Shown here: positions 23,650 to 34,190 of the stretch, in pieces
Numbering within the stretch: the stretch's first letter is position 1
Layout of the letters: every line of letters begins with the position of its first letter
Source: Limnanthes douglasii subsp. nivea
Taxonomy: Eukaryota > Streptophyta > Magnoliopsida > Brassicales > Limnanthaceae
Direction: 5' to 3'
Length of the DNA stretch: 64,000 nt
NCBI GenBank assembly: GCA_036936605.1
Contig: JAUPFV010000004.1
Location: 136,595,473-136,659,472, forward strand
Made by a program: the position numbers and the translations under genes
Notes under the pieces: generated by a model
What the model saw: only the letters and a program-made list of their open reading frames with translations
The model's database searches: none
Told to the model about the DNA's origin: nothing

Positions 23650-24075
23650 TATTACTAATAGTTATATGCACTATATATTTAGGTAAAAATACCTCTCAAC
23701 TGTAAACATGATATTTTAAAAATACATAAAATTTATTCCTTTTATGAGACATACGTTTCACATTTTCTATCTCCCTCTCTAAACCTCATCACCCAAAAAT
23801 CAACTCAAAGCTCTCACCTTTCAGAACTTAAACTCAAGTTCAAGTCTCTCACCGTTAATATTTTTTTCAACCTATCTCATTTAATAAAAGTGAGAAACCA
23901 ATAGGAGATCAACCTATAACTTTGCTTTAAACCTATAAATCAAGTGGAAAGTGATGAGTAAGTCTTTTTTCTTCATTATGAAAGGTGCATGCTACAGAGT
24001 TATTTTTGAAGGAGTGAAAATGATAAACATGGTATGTTTGCTAGGTTTTGGAACATAAGAGGTATGTGTTATAAA
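23650..24075. other. AT-rich spacer upstream of decayed multi-exon locus
   Basis: No gene is recognised. CT-rich stretches at 23760-23870 could be an old 5' untranslated region. The phrase TTATTTTTGAAGGAG occurs at 24000 and again near 24430, on either side of a repeat array. Confidence 0.3.
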
Positions 24076-24079
24076 ACTA

Positions 24080-24370
24080 AGATGACACTAGCCTCGCATC
24101 TACTTTTTATTTAGTGACACACCTAACAAAAAATTTTATGATTCTTGCATCTTTATTATAATATTTACCTCATCTTGCATCTTTAGTATCTTGCTTATCT
24201 AATCTCGTATAATTATTGTAATATTTTCCATCTGTCTCTTCTTTATGTAGTATTTACTTGGTCGCACACCTTTATTATAATATTTGTTTATTCTCACATC
24301 TTTATTGGACTGTTTTCCTTATTTTTCACTCTTATGTAATGTTTTCCTCATCACACATGTAATCATTGAT
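24080..24370 (+). repeat. degenerate CTCGCATCTTTATTATAATATTT array
   Basis: About eight diverged units of roughly 35 bp: a core resembling TCTCGCATCT followed by TTATTATAATATTT. Visible starts are near 24091, 24143, 24174, 24208, 24262 and 24293. The core matches the motif in the arrays at 3640, 4495, 24930, 25590 and 40720. Confidence 0.6.
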
Positions 24371-24477
24371 TGTCTAGAATTTATATGGCTTGTCTCTCAT
24401 GTAGTTCTACTAAATAGATTAATATTCTATTTATTTTTGAAGGAGAATTAACCTAACCATTACGGAAATACGAACCT

Positions 24478-24910
24478 TTGTTGGGGATGAACATTGGGCA
24501 TATTATGAGAGATAATCGATTTGGGAACTCATTCCTTATACCAGAGCTAAGGACTCGTATACAAATAAAGAAGACTAATTCTACTGCAACTAAGGCAAAA
24601 CAAATCTTTATAAATCATGGTTTTGAGAGTAACATTGATAATGAGACTAACCTAGATGATGATATAACTATAGGAAAATTATTCTTAAATAAAAGGAACA
24701 CTTCAACAAAAAAAAGAACTTGAACCATCTAATAGGAAAACTCCAACTATCCCCAAGAGGAACATTCCAACAAAATCTAAGATGAATACTCTTTCTCAAG
24801 TAGTGGAGCGTAAGAAACATGAGTTTACGTAGAAGTGCTCTGTGGAATACGTGCATATGTTGGCATTGCTAAACAGAGAAAGGTGTTTGTTGGCTAGAGA
24901 AAGGAAAATT
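24478..24910 (+). pseudogene. unknown multi-exon locus, exon-like segment 1
   Basis: An 81-codon frame (24478-24723) ends in a lysine/threonine-rich stretch. The reading continues in another frame (NRKTPTIPKRNIP, then VERKKHEF, stop, and MLALLNRERCLLARERKI) to 24910, directly followed by GTAAGC, a good 5' splice site. One frameshift and at least one stop break it. The codon use and length of the reading stand out from the AT-rich surroundings. I do not recognise the protein. Its charge-rich, repeat-like composition (NKRNT, KRNIP) resembles accessory proteins of plant DNA transposons, but that is inference only. Confidence 0.35.
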
Positions 24911-24929
24911 GTAAGCATATATTTAGTGT

Positions 24930-25145
24930 TACATCTAACTATTTAGTTAGTACATAGTTTCGCGTGTTCAATAAATTCTAGTCTCGTATCTATTATAAGT
25001 ATATATTTAGTCTCGCATATTCCATCAATGTTAGTGCCACATGTTCCATTGGTTCTCGTCTCACATTTTCAAGCAATGTTAGTCTCGTATGTTCCATCAA
25101 TGTTAGTCACACGTGTTCCATTGGTGCTCGTCTCGCATTTTCAAT
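24930..25145 (+). repeat. degenerate GTCTCGCATGTTCCATCAATGTTA array
   Basis: About seven units of roughly 30 bp: YAGTCTCGCAT followed by TTCCATCAATGTTAG or TTCCATTGGTGCT. They lie right after the splice donor of exon-like segment 1, so they sit in its presumed intron. Confidence 0.65.
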
Positions 25146-25270
25146 CAATGAGAGGGAAATTTATGTTGTGCAAAAGTCCATAAAAAAGAAAGATAAAAAA
25201 GAAAGATAAAAATATAGATGAATTACGAGACCGTAGCAAAACATTATATCTACCTTTTGTAGATTCATGA

Positions 25271-25519
25271 CCCCATGATATACTAAAAATTCCACATATT
25301 AAATCCCATATTCCACAAATCCACCAGATATTCCATCTAACAACCAAGAAAATTAACATGACAAACACAAATTTCAGTAGTCACCCCACAACCGAAAGCG
25401 CCAAAAAACCAATTGTTGAAGAATCACCTTCCATAAGCGTAAACGAAAACCATAATACTCCAACAATAGTGCTAGAAGTTCCTCCAACAAATAAATCTGA
25501 AGATAAAAGTGGATCTTAA
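25271..25519 (+). pseudogene. unknown multi-exon locus, exon-like segment 2
   Basis: An 82-codon open frame ends in TAA at 25517. It begins with a histidine/isoleucine/proline-rich part (IPHIKSHIPQIHQIFH) and ends with an acidic, serine/threonine/proline-rich part (VEESPSISVNENH, VLEVPPTNKSEDKSGS). It lies just after TTGTAG (ends near 25262), but the frame has a TGA between that site and 25271, so the exact exon start is unclear. No family recognised. Confidence 0.3.
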
Positions 25520-25782
25520 GTATAATAAAATTTAATTTACATTTTCAAAATATTTTATTTAACCTAGACATATATTGTAGGTTTGTAAAACACTACATTT
25601 CAATCACATTTTGGCTGGTTTAACAAAACAATTTCCATGTCGCATATTTGTTGTCATTTTGTCTCAAAATTTTCTTTTTGCCTTTGTCTCCATATGTTGT
25701 TTTTTTGTTATGTTTCGCATTTATCTTCTATCTTATCTAGATTTCATTTTTGCTGTCTCGCATCAATCCTTCGTGTATAACT

Positions 25783-26061
<279 letters not shown>

Positions 26062-26432
26062 CCTCATTGAGATGGGTCGATGTCTCACATCTAACCTCTA
26101 TGTATTGCATGTTTTGCAGTCTTTTTAAATTGTTTTTGCATGTTGTTCCCTTTGTCTCGTGTGTCTGTTCTTCTTAATCTTATATTTATTTTTTCTTTTG
26201 TCTCACATTTATTTTATTTTGTCTTATCTCACATTCATGTTTGCTATATATGCCTTAATGAGATGTGCCGATATCGCATATGTATCTTTCATTTATAACT
26301 ACTATCACATTTGTTTCTTACGCCTTTCTGTTTTCCTTAGACTTACATCTCGCATGTAATGTTTAATCATATATTGCACCTCGCTCTCTACGTGTCTTCC
26401 TTATGAATTGACACATATATCACAACTTGCAG

Positions 26433-26663
26433 AAATGAAAAGAAAAAGTGAAAGACAACAATTACTGGAAAATATATGACCCAACACAGTTTAGAATCCA
26501 AATCAAGAGATGGTTGAAACAGATTGGGAGAAAGATATTGAAACAAATCAATTGATTGAGGTTTTTGAATACAAAAAACTAGCTAATATACAAAGATGTG
26601 AAAAACAAAAAAAATAATAATTGTATGGTGGAACCAAGATCATATTCAACAATACCAATGAAT
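26433..26663 (+). pseudogene. unknown multi-exon locus, exon-like segment 3
   Basis: This follows a clean acceptor (ACTTGCAG, ends 26432) and ends at a consensus donor (GTAAGT, 26664). It reads MKRKSERQQLLENI, then NPNQEMVETDWEKDIETN, IEVFEYKKLANIQRCEKQKK and, after a frameshift, MVEPRSYSTIPMN. Two stops (TGA, TAG) and one frameshift break it. The acidic/basic charged composition is typical of nuclear proteins. Intact splice sites with a broken frame suggest recent decay. No family recognised. Confidence 0.38.
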
Positions 26664-27070
26664 GTAAGTTTAAGCCATGTGATGACACTAGCAAACAAAG
26701 ACCAGCTGAACTATAAAGTAAAGACTATTTTTCAACATCCTACTTAATAGTATTTCGCATGTCGCATGTCATTAAACAAATATATTATATCTTTCATATC
26801 TGTTAATGCCCATCTCACATCTTTATATCACATATCTTGAATCTTTCATACCATTTTGCCCATGTTTAACATGTTTTGCACTTGTCTTGCACTTTCTATT
26901 TGGTATAACATTTATTGTATTTGTCTCACACGTGTCTCGCACAGTCTTACATCTTTTAAAACATATCATGCACTTCTTATTTGGTAGGTTATTGATGTTT
27001 GATTTTATAAGAATTTTGCAAAAAACATATTTTAAAGTACCATTCAATTGTTTTGATGAAAATTTTTCAG

Positions 27071-27108
27071 ATACAAGCCACGCGATAACAGTTTAGACTT
27101 ATGGAATG
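27071..27108 (+). pseudogene. unknown multi-exon locus, small exon-like segment 4
   Basis: Thirty-eight bases stand between a polypyrimidine acceptor (AATTTTTCAG, ends 27070) and a consensus donor (GTAAGT, 27109). They are too short to identify, but they fit the same plus-strand exon series as segments 1 and 3. Confidence 0.25.
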
Positions 27109-27699
27109 GTAAGTATAACTACAACTGTAAAAAAAAGTATATATTATTAAACAAAAATTATGTGTAATACATTGATCTTAATCTAAACTTCACTAGCCAA
27201 CAAAACCAATGTAACAAAAATTATTGACGATGTATCCCTTAATATGCTAGACAACACATATTTTGTGTTGATTGCAATTTGCACCAAACAGAAAGATACA
27301 ATAAACCATATGACTGATTATGGACCTTGAAAAAGTATAATCAACAAACTATAACTATTGTTTCTTGTCAGTAAATACACAACATACAAAACAATTGTTT
27401 TTGCAATTCTACTAGTAAGTTTTGCAAGTCTTACATTGTATCATTGTCTAGTCTATCTTGCTTTTATTATCTTGCATTGTTTACATTTCCCACTCTTGCA
27501 TGCCTTCATTACAGAATCTCGTATATCTTTATTTTCTGATCTTGTATGCATGTTTCACATGTCTCGTATATGTAAGTATTACAAAGTCTTACACTGTAAA
27601 ATTGTCCAGCCTCAAAAGTCTTTATTGTAACATTTCCTAGTCTTGTATGATTTTATTTTTTGATCTCACATGCCTTAACGGTCTGCTCTTAATCAATGA

Positions 27700-28832
27700 T
27701 AAATCTTTCATCCAATTTAGAATCTTCTCATACGAGTGATCATGTTCCTTTCATGTGTCTACGTTCTAGTAGACTTCTCTACACCTAAGTCTGGTTGATC
27801 ATCATGTTCCATTACGTATGCACTCGTAACCGCCACCAAATCCAATAGATTATATTTAGCTATACATGTTATATATGTTTAATATGATTAATTTCCAAAT
27901 ATTTTGACAAATGAAATTTTAACTAATATAGAAAATATTATCTTAATGCTATAAAAAGGAAACACAATATTTCAACCGTTAATTTTTTTTAAAAGAACTA
28001 TTTATACCGTATTATATAAAGAGCATTGTTATCGTGATTTTAAAATCAAATACTATGTTCGCCAGTATATACTAACGGAAAAAAAGAAAAACTAACGAAA
28101 CAAAATATTTTTAATAAATAAATCATATTTTCACAATTATATAATTATAAATTTAATAGATCATTGATGGTTAATTAATAATAATAGAACAAAATGAGCT
28201 AAATATAAAATTTAACAAAAACTAAAAGCTTAATAATAAAAATAGAAAATCAACGTGATACCTCTATCACCTTTATAACACGGTTGTACATTATACCAAT
28301 TATTAAATAAATAAAATAAAATTTATCTATAAATACGGATAGTAAAACTGAAGAGGGAGATCAAGTAGTTTTCTTTTGATAAAAATTTACTTACACTTTC
28401 ACATTAAAAATTCTAAATAATAAGAAAAAATACAACAAACATACAATTTTTATTTTATTTTCCTAGTCTATTGTATTTTTATGTACTCACTCTTGGCGTA
28501 AAGGAAGTACGTGTACAAAAGTTATTAAACTTTTTTCATATATTCATGTATTATTTTATGTGATATTTATTAAATTCTATTAATAATTTATTTTGAAATA
28601 TTATTATTATTATTTAATTTTTTTATAATTATATAATCAATAATTGAATATTCTAGGATTTAAATAAAAGCCGAGATTCAAAATAAAAATAATTGATGTG
28701 GTCTGTGAAATTCTAATTAGATTAGTAAAATAATAAAGGCCCAATCATATTTAGAAGGATATTTGAAATTGAACGATGCATTCAATTTTAGGAGAGAACA
28801 TATGGGATAGTGAAGATCCAAATCATTGTTAT
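27700..28832. other. AT-rich spacer
   Basis: Very AT-rich from about 27850 onward, with no gene or organised repeat recognised. A short CT/TC-motif tail of the preceding array fades out near 27780. Confidence 0.45.
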
Positions 28833-29597
28833 TAGTGGCGTGCGGTCCGTGTCAAAGATGGCTAAAAAAACCACATCGTCGAGGCGAACCGCGAGACGAT
28901 GACCACATGACATGCTGCGATTCATTACTTGAGTAATATTTTTATAGCACATGACTGTAATTTAAATAGTACTATTTAGACATTTAAACTAACAATAACA
29001 ACTTAAACATCCAATTACATAACTCTTAGAACGTCCGAGTCAAATAACATAAACATAAACTAAAATATCCAATTATAAAACATCAAATCTCATAATTCTT
29101 AAAACATTTGAGTCAAATGATAAACATATACTAAAATATCAAATTATAAAATATCAAATCCCATATTCTTAAAACATCCGAGTCATATGACAAACATAGA
29201 CTAAAATACATCATCGTTCGAGACAACATCTTCACACCTCCCACCTCCACCATGTTCTCTATTTATATCCCATAATGGAGTATCTTCTTCTTCAGAGTCT
29301 TCATCAACAAGCCTCTGATCTCTTATACGAACCGTTGAAGACGATAAATTCTTAGACCGAAGATTTTAGTCTACTTCATCCGCCTCAACAGCTCCAACAT
29401 CAATTTCTTCCGAAATATCTTCATCTTTCCAAAACTTAGTTTTACCTTTTTATTTTTTTAGTTCAAAAAAAATATCAGGCTTAGCGAATCACCACATCCG
29501 CCAAGACGAATGCCACAACCACCACGGTCGCGACAGTGAGCGCCACGCTAAAATAACGTTTCGCCTCGCCTCGCCACGGACCGCCACGTGACAACTA
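28833..29597 (-). mobile_element. hAT-like element with GC-rich ends (degraded)
   Basis: The left end reads TAGTGGCGTGCGGTCCGTG. The right end, reverse-complemented, reads TAGTTGTCACGTGGCGGTCC followed by GTGGCGAGGCGAGGCGAA. These GC-rich inverted ends stand out in AT-rich DNA and resemble the ends of plant hAT relatives. Inside, minus strand about 29215-29460, an acidic reading (FWKDEDISEEIDVGA, then VDEDSEEEDTPLWDIN) could be a transposase C-terminal tail with one stop. No 8-bp target duplication survives. Family call is inference from the ends. Confidence 0.42.
29018..29215. repeat. three-unit tandem repeat of about 72 bp
   Basis: Units begin near 29018, 29091 and 29162 with CATA-TTCTTAAAACATCC, then GAGTCAAATGA, then CATAGACTAAAATA. 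The third unit is cut short. They are about 80-90 % alike by eye, inside the hAT-like element. Confidence 0.7.
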
Positions 29598-29613
29598 TAA
29601 AGAACATCTTTTT

Positions 29614-30018
29614 TTTGTTATAATATATTCCAACATGATGAAATAGATTTTGAATTCTTTCTTCGAAATGAAACAAATTTCTTGGATGATATCACTGTGG
29701 GTTTTTATGATGAAATACTTTCCGCCACACCAATGTTTAAAATAAAAAATGAATTCCTTAAATTTTGTCAACATGATATGGAATTGTTTCGCTAGATATC
29801 TAAAAGATTCAATGATTTGTTATCGAAAATATTTTCACAAGAACTACCAAGGTTTAAGTCCTTTTTTCTTACCATGGTTAAGATCACTAATACTAAATAA
29901 TGCTAACGGAGATTTGATATTCGATGAAAGAGGAAAAAATTTAATTTGCATATCAAACGAAAAGTACACAATAACTACACAATACAAGAAACTTCATCAT
30001 GAAGTTCGAAAATATTAA
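29614..30018 (+). pseudogene. unknown protein remnant
   Basis: One frame reads HDEIDFEFFLRNETNFLDD, then FYDEILSATP, KNEFLKFCQHDMELF, stop, KRFNDLLSKIFSQELPRFKS. It continues in another frame as NANGDLIFDERGKNLI and KLHHEVRKY to a stop at 30016. One stop and one frameshift break it. The composition is protein-like but I do not recognise the family. It begins 17 bases after the hAT-like element and could be flanking gene or transposon cargo. Confidence 0.25.
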
Positions 30019-30019
30019 G

Positions 30020-30419
30020 TCAAATAAAAGAATCCAAGTATAAAATTGTATAGTTTTTCTCAAATTTAAAGTGAATTCATTATAAATTTTGAAGTTCTAC
30101 CAAATTAAATCCAAAAATCTGTTGCTTATTAGATTTCAGAAAGATGGTAAAATGAGAACCAACCGTGAATGTTTTGAATGAAGGACGGTAAAGATAATGA
30201 TGGGCAAACAAAAACATCATAATGTTTAAAACAACTTTTCAATATTTTTTTAAAGTAAGTACATCCAATATAAGTACTTATATTCTTATCTTCTTACACT
30301 TAAAAAGGTTTACCACGTAAAAAGGACTTTGTGGTAAACGATATTCTCTGTTATAAACACTGTTTACCAATGTGGCAACCGACGTCATTACAATGATAAC
30401 ATGAAACCCCGATTTATCT
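30020..30419. other. AT-rich spacer
   Basis: No coding frame or repeat is recognised between the unknown remnant and the target duplication of the MULE-type element. Confidence 0.4.
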
Positions 30420-30428
30420 ATTATTGAT
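30420..30428. repeat. 9-bp target-site duplication, left
   Basis: ATTATTGAT immediately before GGGTGAAAC; identical to 31459-31467. Confidence 0.9.
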
Positions 30429-31458
30429 GGGTGAAACTATTTCCTCCATCAAATTTTTTATTTCCCCCATAAATAAAAAGAAACTCCACTTTGTTATTTC
30501 TTCTATAAAAGAAATAACATATTTACCCTTTTCTTTATTTCTATTCCAAACCCATTCATTCTCCAGCAACTCCATCGATTTCTACCACATCCCAACTATC
30601 TCCATCATATTAACTCATGCACACCCAATCAGCTCTATTAACTTATCACATCAATCCCCCGTAAACCCCAACCCTAGCCTAGCCACTATAAAGATTGTCT
30701 CATTTTCCATATTTCTCTTCTAATCTTGAAAAACAACAAACCATAGTCAACTACTCAATTTCTCTTTTAATCTTGAAAAAACGGCAGTCTCTCTCAAATT
30801 CGTCTAAGGTAGAAATCATTCGTTATTTTAAAAAACAACAACACTTAATAATGCCCCATTGTTTTTTTTATATAAAAACACCTGATTCTGAGGTGTTGTC
30901 TCGGAATCAGGTGTTTTTTTTATAAAAATAATGCACCTAATTCCTAGCTGCCATCTCGGGATCAGGTGTTTTTTTCTTGATAAAAAAACACATGATTTCT
31001 AGTTGATGTCTCAGAATTAGTCGTTTTACGCTAAAACCTGCACAAATTTGGATTTTCAAAAATATGTTTTTTTTAACAGAGATTCTCAAGTTACATGAAT
31101 GTAAAACTAAAAAACAAGATTAAATTATCTTGTTGGTTGATTGAGTGATTTTCCCCGGTGTTAAATTTTTAGTTTGGTTGTCTTCCTCTTCCATGAGTAA
31201 TCTTTAAGAAATTTGAAGTTTTTTTGTTTTGTTTTAAGGGTTTAATTTTAGAAGCTAAATCATATATGTTGGATTTAATTTGGCTAAATCATGTGTTTGT
31301 TTATATAAGGGTTTCATAATGGTTAATGACATCAAGTTATAAATTAGAAGGTAAAATGAGGACAAGATAGTAAAAACAAGTGATAAGTTTTTTTTTTTCA
31401 TTTTTCATTTTAAAATATGGAGGAAATAGAAAATGTGATGGAGGAAATAATTTCACCC
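30429..31458 (+). mobile_element. complete non-autonomous MULE-type element
   Basis: This 1030-bp element is flanked by a perfect 9-bp duplication (ATTATTGAT). The TIRs are about 30 bp: GGGTGAAACTATTTCCTCC on the left, GGGTGAAATTATTTCCTCC on the right when reverse-complemented, continuing ATCAAATTTT against ATCACATTTT. A 9-bp target duplication is the hallmark of Mutator-like elements. No transposase frame is present, so it depends on a helper. The interior holds a triple hairpin array and T-rich tracts. The good duplication and TIRs imply more recent insertion than its relative at 5738-6599. Confidence 0.87.
30850..31035. repeat. three tandem hairpin-forming units
   Basis: Three units of about 60 bp are each of the form AACACCTGATTCTGAGGTG ... 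TCTCGGAATCAGGTGTTTT, an inverted repeat around a GTTGTCTCGG loop-side block. The first unit is nearly perfect; the second (about 30930) and third (about 30988) are diverged in one arm. One related unit is in the older copy near 6275-6335. Confidence 0.75.
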
Positions 31459-31467
31459 ATTATTGAT
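31459..31467. repeat. 9-bp target-site duplication, right
   Basis: ATTATTGAT directly after the right TIR; identical to 30420-30428. Confidence 0.9.
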
Positions 31468-31760
31468 ACTAAAAGAAATTAATAATTAAAAACTAGTGAA
31501 AATAAGAGAAATTAATTAAAAAACAAAAAAATATTAAATATATTATTTTACAAACAAGTTATATTAAAATAAAAGACTAAAAGATAAATGAAAAGCAAAA
31601 ATGAACATAAAAAACTAGTTTAATACCAAACACGAAATACAGATACCACTAATAATTTTTAATCAAAATAAAAATATTATTTGTATAGACATTTAAAAAA
31701 GAAATAGCTATAGATTATGTACAATAATACAAAAGCGAGAATATCAGACCACTTATAATA
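31468..31760. other. AT-rich intergenic, 3' side of B3-like gene
   Basis: A-rich sequence without recognisable features. It separates the MULE-type element from the poly-A region of the minus-strand gene. Confidence 0.4.
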
Positions 31761-31764
31761 ATAT

Positions 31765-31774
31765 TTTATTTATT
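31765..31774 (-). terminator. poly-A signal of B3-like gene
   Basis: Two overlapping AATAAA hexamers on the minus strand lie about 35-40 bases after the stop codon, at normal distance for a plant polyadenylation signal. In such AT-rich DNA chance occurrence is possible. Confidence 0.45.
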
Positions 31775-31807
31775 TTACTTTAGATGACAGATTTCAGAAA
31801 TGTCCAT

Positions 31808-32937
31808 TCATACAATATAATATTTCAACGCATTGTGTGAATTTTGTGAACAATGGCCAAGCGAGAGTTGACAAGTTACTTCGAAAACCGAAGTCTTCCA
31901 TGGTTCAATGTATCCTATGCGAATAGTTTCTCCAGCTTGTAAATTCAGTCTTTGAACAACATCTTTCTTCCAGTTCCCTCCTATAACATAATTTCCGCTT
32001 GTGTGGTCTAGTTTTAGATTTACGGTAACCCTTCGAGCATTCTTAATACTTATCTCCATAACAAGAAACTGAATGTTTAAACCTTCTTGACTCCGAGCAA
32101 GGGAGCGCTGGTGTAAATTGAGAAGATACAAAATAGAGTATTCCGCCTGATGACTCGTCAATGTTAATTCATTCTGAATGTCGTTATCATCAAGCATCTT
32201 TGTCACGACCTTCACAAGGGTGATAATAGCGGTACGTGGATGGGTATTCTTATAAACTCCTTCATTAGATGGACGAATGTGAGCTCCATAGCTCTCAACA
32301 TAGTAACCAGGTTTTTCTTCAATCTTTTCTTTTTGGGTCATGGGCTCCTACATTTTTATTAATAATGTTTCAATTCAATGATTTTAAATATATATCATTA
32401 AGAGTAGTAAGAACATCTAAATCATTGTTTTAATCAAAATAATTTCATGATTACATTAGTATAGTATAAATTCTAAAAACTCAAATTTCATTTAGGTTTT
32501 TACCTTTAAGATATTTAATTTATCAAATAAGGAATACAATAACATGTTGATATGATAAAATTTTCAAAGCTTAAACTTACAAGAACAACATCAATAATAA
32601 TAAAGCAGGTTAAAAATTATAAATAAACCAAAGATTAGTAAACAAATTATAATTTATTTAACCTTATAATAAAATTATAAATTTTTAAAAATTATAAGTA
32701 AAAACTTATTGAAAAAACAACACAAATAAAATGAAATGTAATTTATTTTTTGATTAATTCTAAAAAAAATACATAAAGTCCTATACATCTAAAAACATAC
32801 AATAACTTACAGAATTTTATGGATCATACCTGTAACAACGTTCTTTTCATTGATCTTGAAGTCTCGAGCGCATAGTTGTCAGCAAAACAAACAAAGATCA
32901 ACAACAAACAACCCAAAACATCTAATTTTGTATTCAT
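31808..32937 (-). CDS. two-exon gene: signal-like leader plus B3-like (DUF313-type) domain
   Basis: I read exon 1 as 32937-32830 (36 codons) and exon 2 as 32347-31808, with a 482-bp GT-AG intron (32829-32348) in phase 0; total 215 residues. Exon 1 begins MNTKLDVLGCLLLIFVCF, a typical signal peptide core with a likely cleavage after NYA. In exon 2, residues about 93-195 look like a plant B3 fold of the DUF313 group: IQNELTLTSHQ, then LKLDHTSGNYVIGGNW, then VVQRLNLQAGETIRIGY. Known B3 proteins bind DNA in the nucleus, so a secretory leader is odd. The alternative is a start at the ATG at 32341 (177 residues) with no leader. The reading is intact, with TATA and poly-A sites in place. Splicing and family are not confirmed. 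Confidence 0.6.
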
Positions 32938-32982
32938 TTTTATTATAGATATTAAAATAGTGAATTCAAACATATAGTGCAC

Positions 32983-32991
32983 ATTTATATA
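32983..32991 (-). promoter_or_regulatory. TATA box of B3-like gene
   Basis: TATATAAAT on the minus strand lies 46 bases upstream of the proposed exon 1 ATG, with GTGCAC just downstream. The spacing predicts transcription starting about 15-25 bases before the ATG and supports exon 1 as the true 5' end. Confidence 0.5.
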
Positions 32992-32999
32992 AATATCTT

Positions 33000-33480
33000 T
33001 CGTTTTTAAATATAATTATAATTAAACGGTTTACATATAAACGTTATTAATAAATTTATTGAAACCAATATATTTAAAATAAAATGATTAATACAACCCA
33101 TTCATTTGACTGGTAAAATAATAAAAAGCTCCTAAAATTAAAGTTTGATCACTTATTTTTAAATTACTATTTATTTTTGTCTAAACTTTTTTTAGTTGAG
33201 AATCGAATATTTTTTGTTATATACTATTTTAATTGTTTACATGAGCATTTAGCATAATTGTAATTTAAAATTAATTAAATATAAACCATTCTTTGATATA
33301 ATATATGTTTTTTTGTTGAAACATGTATTTGGTGAATTTTGGTAAACTTTGGTAAACTTTGATGGTAAAAATATGATTAATATTTTTATAAACTTATAAT
33401 GCATATATTTTGAAACTTTAGAAAGGAGTAAAGAAAACATAAGCCATTTAAAAAAAGTTATAGACTCGGACAACCAGAAT
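33000..33480. other. AT-rich upstream region
   Basis: No gene is recognised. A short duplication, TTTGGTAAACTTTGGTAAAC, is at 33338-33358. Open frames here are AT-rich artefacts. Confidence 0.4.
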
Positions 33481-33481
33481 A

Positions 33482-33640
33482 CATATTTTATATATATTAT
33501 ATATGTTGAACTATTTAATTGAATCCTACAAACCATATTACATATTATATTAGTCCACGATATGAATATGTAGTTTATATATATCATATATGTTGAACTT
33601 AAATCCTACAAATCATATTAAATATTATATTAGTCCATAT
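33482..33640. repeat. two-unit tandem repeat, about 85 bp
   Basis: Both units carry TATATATGTTGAACT, then AATCCTACAAA, then CATATTA-ATATTATATTAGTCC. The first covers about 33488-33556, the second about 33575-33638. Confidence 0.7.
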
Positions 33641-33716
33641 ACTTAATACAAACATCAAATATATTTTTTTAGAACCTTTTTTATTTTTAAAAAAAAAGTT
33701 TTTAATTATAGATAAA

Positions 33717-33806
33717 ATATATACACCAATGTACATGAGTTTTATATTTCTAACACCTTTTTCAAACTCAAATAAACTAGTAATATATACACCAATGTAC
33801 ATGAGG
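33717..33806. repeat. short direct repeat around ATATACACCAATGTACATGAG
   Basis: The phrase occurs at about 33718-33739 and again at about 33785-33805. The second occurrence overlaps the left edge of the 393-bp copia-derived patch. Confidence 0.8.
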
Positions 33807-34190
33807 ACAAAGGACAAAACATTTACATCCAAACACTCGTAAAGAAGAATAATGTGGAAGGTTTTTTGTACAACTTCTAAAAGGGTGACCTGAAATTATG
33901 TGCAGTATGACTTAGATTAATCACATATACAACAATCAAAATTGCTTCTTCCCAAAAAACAGTACGAACCTCAACAAATAAAATCAAAGAACGAGGACTC
34001 TCAACAAGGTGACGGAGTTTTATTTCTGCAGCATCATTTTGCTAAGGGGTGTAAGTGAAAAAGGATTGATGTTTGGTACTATAATATGCAAATAAATGAG
34101 TACAATCATTAGATGTATATTCATTCTTAAGTCACACCTAAAGTATTTTATTACAACATAATGTTGAGTTTTAACAAATGCCCGAAATGC
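33798..34190. repeat. 393-bp duplicate patch of copia integrase region, copy 1
   Basis: It is identical to 36152-36544 except for one base (C at about 33820 against A), in the same orientation, and lies out of order just after the copia RNase H end. Both copies begin with TACATGAGG and end with CCCGAAATGC. Confidence 0.95.

Noticed and set aside
33249..33832. 112- and 77-codon minus-strand frames upstream of the B3-like gene
   Set aside because: They come from AT-rich tandem repeats (the same peptide phrases recur with the DNA repeat) and have no family signal.
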